This document shows, one piece after another, positions 23,401 through 34,430 of a DNA stretch of 64,000 nt. Position 1 is the first letter of the stretch; every line of letters begins with the position of its first letter. The DNA lies in contig JANVCC010000120.1 in assembly GCA_025345505.1 (NCBI GenBank), positions 7,881,834 to 7,945,833 on the forward strand, written 5' to 3'. The notes beneath the pieces were generated by a model, which did not search any database, was not told the DNA's origin, and saw nothing but the letters and a program-made list of their open reading frames with translations. The position numbers and the translations under genes were made by a program. This DNA is from Todiramphus chloris collaris. Its lineage: Eukaryota; Chordata; Aves; Coraciiformes; Alcedinidae.

Positions 23401-26400
23401 AGGAACCAGAAGAATAACTAAGAAACTCAGCAGTCATTAGCTCAAATAATGAGACTTTTTAAATGTAAAATCAATGTTTGTTATAATGAAAATAGATTCC
23501 TCAGCTCCTGCAGGGCGATATGTACAATTCTTTTTCACTGTTAAATAGAATGTGATTGCTTATTTTCACCAAGCTGATGAACATTTTTATTCAGTAGTAA
23601 AAATAAAATGTCAGAATTTATTTACTGTTAAGCACATATATTTAACCAGAAGCCTCCCCCATATGACTGAAGCTGAGAAAACTGGGAATAATTTTCTGTG
23701 AACTTCTTGAAGCTTGAGAAAGATATGTAAAATTTCAAAGAAGTAATGAAAAGGCTCACTCCAGGAAAAAACTGCCCGGTTGCATACCAGTTTCTGTTCA
23801 GATGGCCGACCAAACTCTTTATTTGCTATGTCAAATGAACCAAACTCAGAAGTTAATAAAAAATATCTTAAGCAGGTTTAAGGAGATAAAATAGAACACT
23901 TTTTCCCTAACACATCAAAACTGTTATTAGTGTTGAGAAAATTATTATTATGATCATTATTATTTAGAGTTAATGCATGTATTTATGGTCATTTTTGATC
24001 TCCAAACATCAGGAAAAGGATTCATATTAATATTTCAGAGCCACATTCCCCTAAGGGTCCAGATGATCTAAAACTAAGGATCCAGATGATACATAGAAAC
24101 CCGCTTCATTCAGAAACACTCTGTGTAATTCTCAATAGTTGCATTTGGCTTGGTTTTTCATGCAATGCCCAAGAGGTGTAAAATCAGAAAATAAAAAAGA
24201 AGAAAATTAGCAGCAAAGCTGCCAATATCCTTTAACATGCTTTCTTAGGTTCTTCTTTGAGTAACAGGTGAAGAACAAGTTCTCACTAGAACAGAACTAC
24301 AACTAGCAGCAGATCTGCATAGCAACCTTCAAGTACTAATTAGCAAGAGGTTCAGGGCCTGTGAGGAGTTGATGAGTTCAATTTGCATTTATTATTTTGG
24401 TACTGCTACCTTGAATAATACACTTTTTTGGCAGCTGCAATCTCTGAAGGCTGCCTTTTGCAGAAATGACAGCAACAAAGCATATCATTCAGGCATCAAT
24501 GCACAGGAAGAATTTCTGTACTGATATAAACGTTTAGGAAAAAATTCATCTTGTCTTGACTGGGTGCCCAGGTAGGTCCTGGGAGCCTTGAGAACAAACA
24601 CAGTAAATGCAGACAAAGCAGGACTAACTAGAGCAGGATGCCCTGAGATGTGTCCAATCAGCCTTCACTATTGGCTTCTTTTATGACATAGATTATAATC
24701 TGCTAGTAAGGCACACTGCTGTTTGAAACAGTTATACTCTTCAGAAGTTTTACCCAAAGAAACTTTTTAAATTAATTGGTGTGAAATCACTGCAAATCCT
24801 AATTTCCACTATCAATAAATGTGAAAAAAACCATGCACATTTATTCCAAACTGTTAGTTTAGGCTACATCCACATATGGAAAAATGCTTCTGGACTTGTC
24901 TATACTTCTGAAGCAATAACACATGGAACCAGTTTAGCCCTGGTTCCAAGCCAGTCACTTAATGGTGAAGACTCAACAACCGAATTACACAAGAGTTTCC
25001 ACAAGGACTTCTTTTTCCTCATATGATTTGATAAAGCCATGCCTTTCCTTCTTACCAATGTTAATTTTTTTAATATACATTGGAGAGTGGATCATTTATT
25101 AATGAAAAAGAAACTGCAATCCATGCATACCAACATAAGAGTTCCATAAGCAAGAAACTCTTACTGGGAACTATTTGGTGCTTATTCAGTAAAACACAGC
25201 AATACTTTTATAACAGATATTACTTTCAGTCACAGATAAACTTTATAGGTCAAACTGGATGGTTCATTCTCAAGGTTGGTAAAAAAAAAATTAGAAAAAT
25301 ATTTTCAAGAAAGAGTACTACTTATGTATCATTTTAAGTCAATGCAGACAGAAGTAACACCTAAATTCTTTTGAGTAAATTACTCACTGTGATGCGCTTT
25401 GTGATGCAATTTTCAGAAGTAACCATGATTGACACTAAATAAAGAACAGACATTTTTGCCTGCAATGGCAGGATTCAGATCATTAAAATGACATATAACT
25501 AACCACGGAATGCAGTTTACATAGCAACTTTCCCTAATTTATACATTCTTTGTAAACAACACATACAGGGCCTCACATTCTGAAATCTGTACGTATTTGC
25601 ATAAGCCATTCCATTTTGTGCATGCTCATATGTGCCTTTCTGAAACAGTCTTCAGAATTGAAAAGTGTTTTATTTACATCATACCAGATACGTATGTTGC
25701 ACTGCATCTGCCTTAATTATTACATAAAAAATACTAAGTAGTTAAATGTCTGCATGCCATAGAACAGCTTTGTCAACAAACGAGATATGGAAGAATTAAT
25801 GCCATTCAAGTGTTTATGAAAGCATGGGGTCCTCCAGAAAATGTCACAGACCTAAGCAGAGTTTCAGAAGACTACAGCAGCTTTCCTGAGAAGCCAGCTG
25901 CTCCTGACTAATTATCTAAAATACCGTAAGTATTTCTTAGATGAACAGTATTAAAGTTTCAGGGTGGGGCTACTTTCAACGAAGGAGTTTTCCTAGTATG
26001 ATCCATCTTTGTTGTCAAATCCACACACTTCAGCGACAAATGGGAGAAACCAAGAGTTACCCAGGAATCATATTTGCAATGCAATTACTAGTACATTCGT
26101 ATATTCAGAGGTAATACTGAGGCAGCTTTCAGCAGTGCCCAGAACAAATGTGTATGTGAAAAAAACAAGCCTTTCTTGAAACCTTTACCACAGTGGAACA
26201 GCTTTTCCTCTCTTCTTTCTTTCTCCTTTCTTCTAAGCATTTAGGAGTTTGAAAATCCGCAATGCATCTTTTTCAACATGCAGGTGTATTCACTGTCAGC
26301 TAAACTGAAGGCCCAATCAGCATACATAAACTCTGCCCCTAAGCAGTCTGTACTGGTTTATACAGAGATTAGGATTGCTTTGAATTACACATGCAATCAG

Positions 26401-27120
26401 GACATTTCATAGAGCAAATTGTGGTCATTTTGACAACTATACAGGAAGCTTAATTTTGGGCCCAAGTATATATGATATTCAGAGATACAATGAGGTAATT
26501 TAACATTTAAAAAGGGGAGTATGTAGTATAAATTAGTAGAAAAATCATGACACTTACAAACTTGTTCTAAAGATGTATTGTTCCTTTTTCTTCAGAAAAA
26601 ACCCCACCAGTTTCTATTAAGAATAAATTAACCACTAAAGAATTCCATTGATGGCCAATTCATACTGTAAATCCATTTTAAACTTGGGAAAGAAAGGAGG
26701 GGAAAACACGGAAGGAAATAGGGAGGGAGAGAAGAATGCAAATACATGAAGGATGCACGCAGAAATACACAGCTCTAGCATGCAGCCTGCAGAACAGCAG
26801 CCCACATGACAGCAAACTACCCTGCTCAGAGGGCATCAGTGATGCTTGCGACAGACAGTTTTCCAGAGAAAGCAGACAGTCCTCACTGTACATCTGTACA
26901 TGCGTGTATATACATATATACACACATACATGCCTATGATTTAAGAAACGTGTTCTATTTTTTGAGGTACAGGAATCCTAAGCATGGAAGGGACCTCACA
27001 TGAGGGCTTGCTCCTGCCCTGTCAACTGGACTACAAGAGCTGCAGCAATGAATATAACGCTGACCATGTCTCTACAGCCCTAGAAGCTGCTCGTGCTTTT
27101 TATCCCAAAACATGATGCTT
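20498..27120. other. Long unannotated stretch
   Basis: About 6.6 kb of AT-rich sequence without an identifiable mobile element or gene; the longest frame is 102 codons (21748-22056, minus). Octamer words lie at 22120, 24381, 25595 and 26736. A 23-base-period imperfect direct repeat is at 24051-24096. A CA/TA-rich patch (tgtatatacatatatacaca) is near 26905-26930. Around 26985 'catggaagggacctcac' faintly resembles a CR1 3' end but is too short to call. Confidence 0.5.
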
Positions 27121-27230
27121 TATAATAAATAATAAAAACTGCAAAACAAACAAACAAAACACACGCAAAAAAAAAAACCAAAATGCAAAAGCCCCCAAAC
27201 CACACCAACAAAAAAAAACAACAAAAAATT
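27121..27230. repeat. A/C-rich low-complexity tract
   Basis: Adenine runs with CAAA and CCCCC interruptions over about 110 bases, including a run of 11 A near 27167-27177. It resembles the tracts at 39454, 62293 and 63525. No LINE or SINE body is attached. Confidence 0.8.
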
Positions 27231-27408
27231 CTGAACCCCATTTGAACCCAACTCTCTTTGAAACAACTTTTTCCTCTCTGTAAACTCTGAAGGAGTGTCT
27301 ATAAAACTTTCTTAACATGCCTTCACTACTCTCTTTAAATGCTTTACCAACTTCTAAAGAATAAAAACATCTCCTCCTCAGGCACAGACACCATAAAGCA
27401 CTTGAAGA

Positions 27409-27436
27409 GTGCGTGTGTGTGCGCGTGTGCGTGCAC
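27409..27436. repeat. (GT)n/(GC)n microsatellite
   Basis: Alternating purine-pyrimidine run gtgcgtgtgtgtgcgcgtgt followed by gcgtgcac, about 28 bases. Such alternation favours Z-DNA and is length-variable. Confidence 0.85.
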
Positions 27437-27831
27437 CCAGGTACTGAATCAGGTATTCTGAAAGCAAATTGCTAAAACCTGAATTTACACAAAGTGAATT
27501 CCTTATCTGACAAAGTAAAAAAATACTCTTGTAATACCTTGCATGGGCTCGGAAGACTGATTTTTTAATTTTTTTTTTTTTGGTCATTTTTACCCTCCAG
27601 CTGAGTGAAGATCTGTTATAGTTCAAACCTGTATTAAACAAGGACAATTTTTAGGCCTGTGCGTAAGAACTGGACGGAGTAGTCACAACACTGCTTTCTG
27701 TTCTAAACTTTTATGAATTTCATAGCCCTGTTCAGCTCTCGGCTTATATGCACCACAGGAGCTAGTTTTGGGCTGAAGTGAAGTTACAGGCTATCAGCTG
27801 GTGCACTCTGTAGGTGTGATTTTGGTTTTAA

Positions 27832-27847
27832 TTTTTTTTTTTTTTTT
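27832..27847. repeat. Poly(T) run
   Basis: Sixteen consecutive T. A second run of 11 T lies at 27571-27581. No adjacent retroposon was recognised. Confidence 0.85.
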
Positions 27848-27999
27848 CCTAGCCTGGAAGTTCTCTGAATATTTGATAAGCACCATAAATACTGGATCAG
27901 TAAGAGATCAAATGCCAAAGGAATAATATTTAAGATAGAAAATATTGATTACTAGGACTTACCACGGCCTTTAGCAAAGATAATGCTGCTTTCAACTAC

Positions 28000-28980
28000 A
28001 CAACTCTCATTAGAAGCATCAATGATTTTTCATTTATTTACTGATAGTCTGTCATTGAGTACACCATCTCCTTTCAATTAAAGATTTGTGTTAGAAGGCA
28101 TAAAAACTGTATCTGTTTTACAAAATTTGCTAGTTGGAATTATTGAGGGCTTTTTTCACATTTTGATTGATAGCAACATCGTCATCTTAGTCTGATTTAT
28201 CACTCATCATTTTATAACGCCGTCAAAAAGGGTTAAAAGCCCTCCCTTGCCAAGCATTTAGTACCTGGCCTTTACATGGCTAATTTTACTACCCTGACAG
28301 AATTTTTAAATTTCTGTATTCCTTAAAATGCACCACAATAGCAGCTGGAATCTTCTAATTTCTTCAAACTGTGTCTTTCCAATTATTTATTTAAGAGCTG
28401 TGTAGATAAGCTCTCTCCATTCTCACCTAGATCAGTGATAAGAGAGGAAATGGCCTTTTTAGAGTGTCTCTGCTTTTTAAAGCAGATAGAAATAATAAGG
28501 TTGACAAAGGAAAAAGGAAAATTGAGCATTATGAGGGTAATAACTTAGAAAGTGTCAGATTCGGAATAATTGAATTCAATGACATTTAATGCTATGGAAA
28601 ACAATAGCGACAGCCCAGCCGCCCATCTGATTCATGTCTAGTTCATGTTTAACAAAACAAGGCTAAGGGTCATGCAGTCCTGAGTCCCATAAATAACCTG
28701 TTAATGGGATTTCCAAACAAGCTGTCCTCAAAATGGTTTTTCGCCTCACAGAAAGAATATTAAAATGCAAATGGATTCGGGCTGTGTCCTCATAAACAAC
28801 CATGTTCATTTAACCTCTGACCTCAACGTTTAACTGCCCATTCCAGCAATTTGTACAGTATTAGCCACAGTGTGCCACTTCAAAGTGCTAACTTTGAGAC
28901 GGGAAGAATAAATGAATGGTTTACTATCTGTGATGCTCAGCTAATCATGTCAAAATTACTTTATAGGCATAAAACTATTC
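28000..28980. promoter_or_regulatory. Candidate long conserved non-coding element
   Basis: Almost 1 kb free of repeats and of any useful open frame. It has the texture of vertebrate ultraconserved enhancers: AT-rich with retained CpGs and many transcription-factor words. Examples are an octamer site atgcaaat at 28765-28772, a 12-base palindrome attgaattcaat at 28569-28580, gacaaagg near 28502 (TCF/SOX type), tgattgat near 28164 (PBX-like) and TTTATAAC (HOX-like) near 28211. It sits between simple-sequence tracts and a small GC-rich patch. Conservation is not demonstrated here. Confidence 0.4.
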
Positions 28981-29099
28981 TTTTAAAACTCCCCTTTAGT
29001 TAGTTGACATTTTTTAAGGGAAGAAAAAAAACCCCAGACAAGCAAAAAGATGATGAGCAAGTGCCAAGAAAGGTATTTTGAAATGCTATTGACTGCACA

Positions 29100-29290
29100 G
29101 TGTTTTGTGCCAGCTTAACTGAAGAGCAGCTGGAGCATTTCAGCAGCGGCTGCCATACGGCATCACCTGCCTTCACCCACTCCCATCTGGGTGGGAGCCC
29201 TGAGCTTGCCTGCTCTCCTTGGCCAGCAGCCAGGGCTGCTCCTGGGAAGCACTCAGCATCACTGCGCACAGTCCTACAGGGCTAAGTCAG
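29100..29290. other. Local GC-rich patch
   Basis: Roughly 190 bases of clearly higher GC than the surrounding DNA, with CAGCAGCGGCTGC-like and CAGCAGCCAGGGCTGCTC-like words. Short frames are open on both strands, but no protein family is recognised. It could be an unrecognised exon, an old repeat or simply a GC fluctuation. Not a CpG island: only a few CpGs are present. Confidence 0.4.
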
Positions 29291-32200
29291 ACATTCCTGC
29301 ACCGTTTCTGTACTGGGATATTGCAGGCACTCCCAGCAGCATTTTTTAAAAGATACTACCAGTATCTTTAAATGAATGTGACTCTTTTTTTATAATATCA
29401 AAAAAACAGACCACCTATCTAACGTGAATAACATATAAACAAGTCGTTGTCCAAATTCAACCACATCTCTCTTCTCTGTCTTGGTCTCAAGGAGAGAGGC
29501 TGATGGGAGCTTCTCTGACCCTGGACCATGTCAAATTAAAACAGCAACAAGCAAAATTTCTGGTAACTATTCCCAGTTATAAGCATCGTGTAAGTCACAG
29601 TAAATACTCACTTAAACCAAATTACAGTACGAAGGTTGCTCTTAACAACTTGATTTCAAATTTCCAGTGACCTATGTGTTACGGGAGGAAAAGGAGTAGC
29701 TGGGATGCGAGAGCACTCTTACCTGACATGCTGTCTGTACATTTTCATCACAAAGCTACTATTCCAAAATATTTATAGAACTTGAGTTTTTAACATATTG
29801 ATAAGTTCTAGAGACAACTGCCACAGTTTGTCGCACAACTCAGTGAGGAGAAGGAAACAATCCAAACTAAGTGTTAAGAAAGCAACTGTTATTTCATGGT
29901 TTCTAACAGTGGACCATGCCTGTACTCTCGGTTGCTTATTCAGATGGGCTGAATTTTAATGTCAGCTTTGGACTTAGACTTTGTCTCTGTAGGTAAATTC
30001 CTTCCTGTAAACAGGGGGCACAGTTTCAGGTATTGCTCACTGCAGGTAACCGATTTGTCTCACACTGACTGGAGAAAGGTCTCTGAACATTCAGTATTCA
30101 GAGTCTCACTTTTCTGAAATGTGTCCACTTCCTTGTCCAAAAAACCTCTTGATTTATGACTTCCCTCCTAGAAGAGGTGGTAACAGGTGTTCTGTCTTTG
30201 CTAAGGACATGGAACACCAGGTAACAGTTTCATGTCTCATTGAAAAATTAACAAACTCCAGATACAGAGTGGCTACTGGATTCCAATTAAAACAAACAAA
30301 CAAAGGCGTTTCTCCTCTTGTCTGATTTTCTGTGACACCTCACATTATTGATATTGCAGTCTGCACTGAGCAGGTTAGAATTAAAATGATGTACCTTATA
30401 CTGTTTTAATACATAAGAATCAAAAGAAATTGTTTCAATTTATCTGCTTATACACTTTTTAATATTTTGTGAAAGCTTACTGTGAGTTGTCAAAGGGAAA
30501 CATCTTCAGAGACATTCATAGTAGTCTAGCTTTCAGACAACTCATAATTTAGAAGCTTTTTTTCCGCAGCATCTATGAAGCCACCATGAAGTTCTGATAC
30601 TTTACTCTGAAGTTAATTTCACAGATAGCTAGAAATTGATTTGAATGACATATTCAAGCAGGACACAACTGTCCAAATCTTAGCAGAATTAGGTAAAATA
30701 AGGAAGGATACAGCAATCACCAAAGACACAAGACACATTCCATATAAGAAGAGACTAAATCGACAAGCCTTTCAGGAAAGGAGGCAACATAGGAGAAACT
30801 ATATTATCACATGTATGTAAAATCATGAATGTCAGGCCAGTAGATAAAGATTATTCTTTTTTTTTTTTCTCCTGGAACAAGACACAGGAGGCATGAGTAA
30901 ACATGTTAAAAACCTCAAATGGTTTAAAGATATTTCTATTACTCAGGTTGTCTCATTTCTGACAGGCACTGAAGCAAGTTCCTTGCATTTTGGGGGGGGA
31001 GGTCAAGCTATCCTAACTCCTTTTTCAGTAAAGCGATTCTTTCTCTCACACTTTTTTCTGCTCCAGATCTTTTCTCTCTTGTGCACTCATTTTTTTCTTC
31101 TCCATCTCCCTTTTTTTTCTTTGTTAAAATTTTATTAACAGGCCTACAGGCTCACTGACTTGACTAGTTTTGAACCTATACTTCATCTCTTATTAACTTG
31201 CCATTTTCTTTTTCTCATTGAACTCTGAAGGAAAAAGGAGGAGTAAGGTGATGAAGAAAAATTGTAAAAGCAATAAAGGAAGGTATGTTCCTATATATGC
31301 CTCAGAGAATGTTTTACAGAGATTATGTTATATTTATAGTTATTATTAATATGATCGATCATTTTGTGCTATTAAGATGATTCCTTTCATTGTACAGGAA
31401 AATAAAACTGAATTCATTGTTCTGCCAATACAGCTTTGATTAAATAATTTAAATACCCTCCCCTCAAAATATTCTTAGGAAAATGCCCTCAGAATAGGCT
31501 TTTGTTGTGATTCAAGTTTCATTTGTACTTGAATTTCTGTTTTATTTAGTGTTTTCAATATGTATGAAATAGAAAAAAACGATGTGTTAAAAAATGCAAA
31601 GAGAATAATAAATCACTGTCTTGGTAAACAAGAAAAAAAATGAAGTATTAAGTCATGTCATTATTAACAGGAACATTTTTATATCAAGGATAAGGGAGAA
31701 ATGAGGAAATTATTAAATAAACAGTATATGTCCAGGTGTTTGTCTTTGCTGTTGGTATCAATTAGATTCATCTTCACTTACAGATGTAAAGGGGTAATTA
31801 TTATTTGATTACTCACAATTTATAATTTAAAGAATGGGGTTCTTTAACGTTGCTCATTGACAGGAAAAAACCATAATATATGTCTGTGAGAAAACCAAAA
31901 GTCTCCAGTTTTACCAAGATATCAGGCCACTCTGTTTCAAACAGAAAACCTCATGTTTTATACACTCTTTCTTCTTAAGGAAATGGAAAAAAAGAGTATT
32001 TTCTGTAATTACATGTTAGGATTTTTATTTTCATTTTCTAAATTGTGTAATGACTTTATTTTCTCTTGATGTTGGTGTAATATGATAAGGTTGTAAGATA
32101 CTCGAGCCGTTATCAACATCTTACAACCAAACCTGATGGCCTCGGGATGAGGCAGAGCAGAAATCGTATCCCCAAAATGCATATAAATACCCAAAGCCTC

Positions 32201-32498
32201 AATCTAAAAATCACTTTGCCATTCTTTTTCTAAAACAAAACCAGACAAGATTCAGTACAATGTCCCTCTTATTCTAAGACACCTGAAGCACTTGATCTTT
32301 GACAGAATTGACAAATTGAAGTTTTCTGTCAGGAAACCTGTTTTAGCCATCTTCATTAGTTGATTTATTTACTTTCATAAATTCCCAGTCCACCCCCACG
32401 AGAAGGTTACCTTGCAGGTGTGATTCACTCAATGCCTTCCCTTCTTCATCAACAAGACATCACTGTGCACAGCTCAGGTCTAAGCTTCACTAGAGCGC
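29291..32498. other. Unannotated stretch
   Basis: Three kilobases with no gene or mobile element recognised. A CTCF-core-like site is at 30008-30021 and a perfect 12-base palindrome atgatcgatcat at 31351-31362. Pyrimidine-rich sequence lies around 31020-31130. Confidence 0.55.
30008..30021 (+). promoter_or_regulatory. Weak CTCF-core-like motif
   Basis: Contains cagggggcac (30012-30021), which fits the YAGRKGGCRS half of the CTCF core at all ten positions. The upstream CCAS half is absent. Weak on its own; relevant mainly because the two other CTCF-like words in the window point the opposite way. Confidence 0.25.
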
Positions 32499-32995
32499 TG
32501 TTTCTGTTCAGCCTGCATCCGGAGCTAAGCTAGAGCAGTTGCTCTATCGCCCAGTGATCCCTCCCCAGCAGTGAAGAGGGATTTAGAAAAGGAGAAGCGA
32601 CCTGTGGGTTAAAATGAAAATGGATTTTATGAAACAGCAAAATTAATATTAATATTAATGCCAATATAATGTATACAGAGTTATACTCAGCCTGGTGAAT
32701 GTATGGTGGTCACAATAAACAGGAAAGCCCTCCTGGGGACTAGAAGAGTGAGCGATCCCCTCCAGGGATGGAGAGAAGCAGGAGGAGAAGCAGGATCAGG
32801 AGGAATCCCCATCCTTAGCAGACTTCCCCCTTTATACTGAGCATGAAATTTATGGTCTGGGATACACCTGTAGTCATCTTAGGGAAGCTGCCCTGGGTTT
32901 TATCCTTCCCAGATTAAGCTCCTAGCTGACTTGGAATTGCTCACAGCCTGCAGATCACAGCTGGCCCAGGATTCTATCCCAGCAAAGCCAGGACA
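32499..32995 (-). mobile_element. Solo LTR of an avian endogenous retrovirus
   Basis: Read on the minus strand from 32995 it starts TGTCCTGGCTTTGCTGGGATAGA, the signature of a common avian ERV LTR. It passes a 'catgctcagtataaag' segment with a TATA box (plus-strand complement at 32831-32836) and a TAATATTAATATTAAT block. It continues into 'ttaacccacaggtcgcttct' and 'gggagggatcactgggcgat', and ends near 'ggctgaacagaaaca' at 32499. Order and spacing match U3, TATA, R and U5. About 497 bp with TG...CA ends, so close to full length. No internal retroviral sequence flanks it, so it is a solo LTR from homologous recombination, or one whose partner is lost. No clear target-site duplication is seen, consistent with age. 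Confidence 0.85.
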
Positions 32996-33180
32996 AGTGT
33001 TAACTCTGGAAATACCACAGCTGCTACTGAAGCATCCATATTTGATTCAGAAAGACTTCTTGAGGACAGAAAAGAAATGCCATCCCAATCCATTTCTCTG
33101 TATGCCACAAAAACATCTCAGTATGTCCTCTTCCTATCATCTTCACATGTAGCTTTCATCATTCATTACTTTTACCAAAG

Positions 33181-33226
33181 TACACACACACACACAAAAA
33201 AAAAGAAAAAAAAGAAAAAAGAGAGA
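33181..33226. repeat. (CA)n followed by A-rich/GA tract
   Basis: Seven or so CA units run into A runs with G interruptions (aaaaaaaaagaaaaaaaag) and then GAGAGA. Simple sequence. Confidence 0.8.
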
Positions 33227-33869
33227 TGAAAGAAGGTAGTAAGGGAGAAAACATTCTACATCCTGGGCTTTTGCTTTTTTGTTCCCAGACTCTTCAAATA
33301 TAAAATTCAAACACCAAGATCTGAAGGTGATTAAGATGGCAGCACTAGTAACTGGTCTACCAAGTGCAAGAATGGATAGGGGAACTGCGCCGAGTCTTGC
33401 GTTTAAAAGGAGGTTTTTCCTGCATATTACTGACAGTCTTTAGGCTGTACTGCATGGTTTAATTTATTAATTAATATAATATTAATATTAATTACTATTT
33501 CAAAATCCAACACCAATTTCATGTCACCTGAAGGCAAAAACAAACCACGGAACAAGCAGAACATGGGAAAGCCACACCCAGAGTGTCACGTCCAAGGACA
33601 ACGTTACAGTGCTCGTATCCCAGACATGGTGGCGGGTAGATTTGCCCCACTATTTCACTGAAATGCATTGGGAAAAAGAAACCTGTTTTCAGAAAAATCT
33701 AACTTTGGCCACGAGAGTCTTTACAGAGGCCTTGGACTGCTCAGTTACTCTACTAACACAGCATGTGTTAAAGATTCCAGTTCAGTTAGTCGGCTCATAG
33801 AAGACCATTCCTTAAAAGTTAAATCTAAGCCCAGAAAAGTTAGAGCTAGAAACTTTTTTCTGTAACGGG

Positions 33870-34430
33870 CTGAAAGCAGAGTCATTAATGCTGCGATCGG
33901 TCTAATCCAGAGCATTTGTCGCTGCTAATTATTACAGACAAGCCTCTTTATTGAACCACATCCTCTTATCGACATTAGGATGCATGAGCTGAGGCTGTTG
34001 TTTTAAACGCACTCATTAACCACACAAATCAGCCCTGTTGACAGAGCGCTTTTGAATTAAGCTTCAGACTGTAGTCATTGGACAAGGAGCAATTTATAAT
34101 GCCATTAGCAACACTTGCGAAGGTTACAGGCATCAAAAATTGTTCAGCTGTAATTATTCTTAATGGATACAAGGAATAAACTGACGCAGGACAGCTTTTT
34201 CATTAGCTTTCAATCAAGGCTGATGGCTTTGAGAAATGTACAGTAAGTGCGTTTTGGGGAGAAATAATGATGTTGCAGCACCTTTCATTGGAAAATGCTC
34301 TCAGTTCAGAACTTAACTTTTAATAACCTTAATTTGATATAATTAAAAAATCTGATTTGCTTTGAAGATCTTGCAATGAATTGTTTTGGCTGCTGTTTAA
34401 CCCTTTTTCAAGTATTCATCCCAAACACAC
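33870..34430. promoter_or_regulatory. Candidate conserved non-coding element, strongest in window
   Basis: About 560 bases with no repeats and an unusually rich set of regulatory words. They include taatcc at 33903-33908 (Otx/bicoid type), taattatta at 33926-33934, aaccaca near 34020 (RUNX type), ttaatgg and ctttcaatc words, and ATTAGC repeats. CpGs are retained in gcgatcgg, gtcgctgc, tatcgac and aaacgcac, although most vertebrate intergenic CpG decays. This combination of AT-rich homeobox sites with surviving CpGs is what known developmental enhancers look like. Target gene and conservation cannot be told from the window. Confidence 0.45.

Noticed and set aside
26969..27060. Possible CR1 3' end ('catggaagggacctcac')
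   Set aside because: Only about 17 bases resemble the family; the following sequence does not continue as CR1.
33466..33494. TTAATTAATATAATATTAATATT block as a second LTR piece (similar to a block inside 32499-32995)
   Set aside because: The similarity is confined to AT-rich low-complexity words; flanks do not match the LTR.
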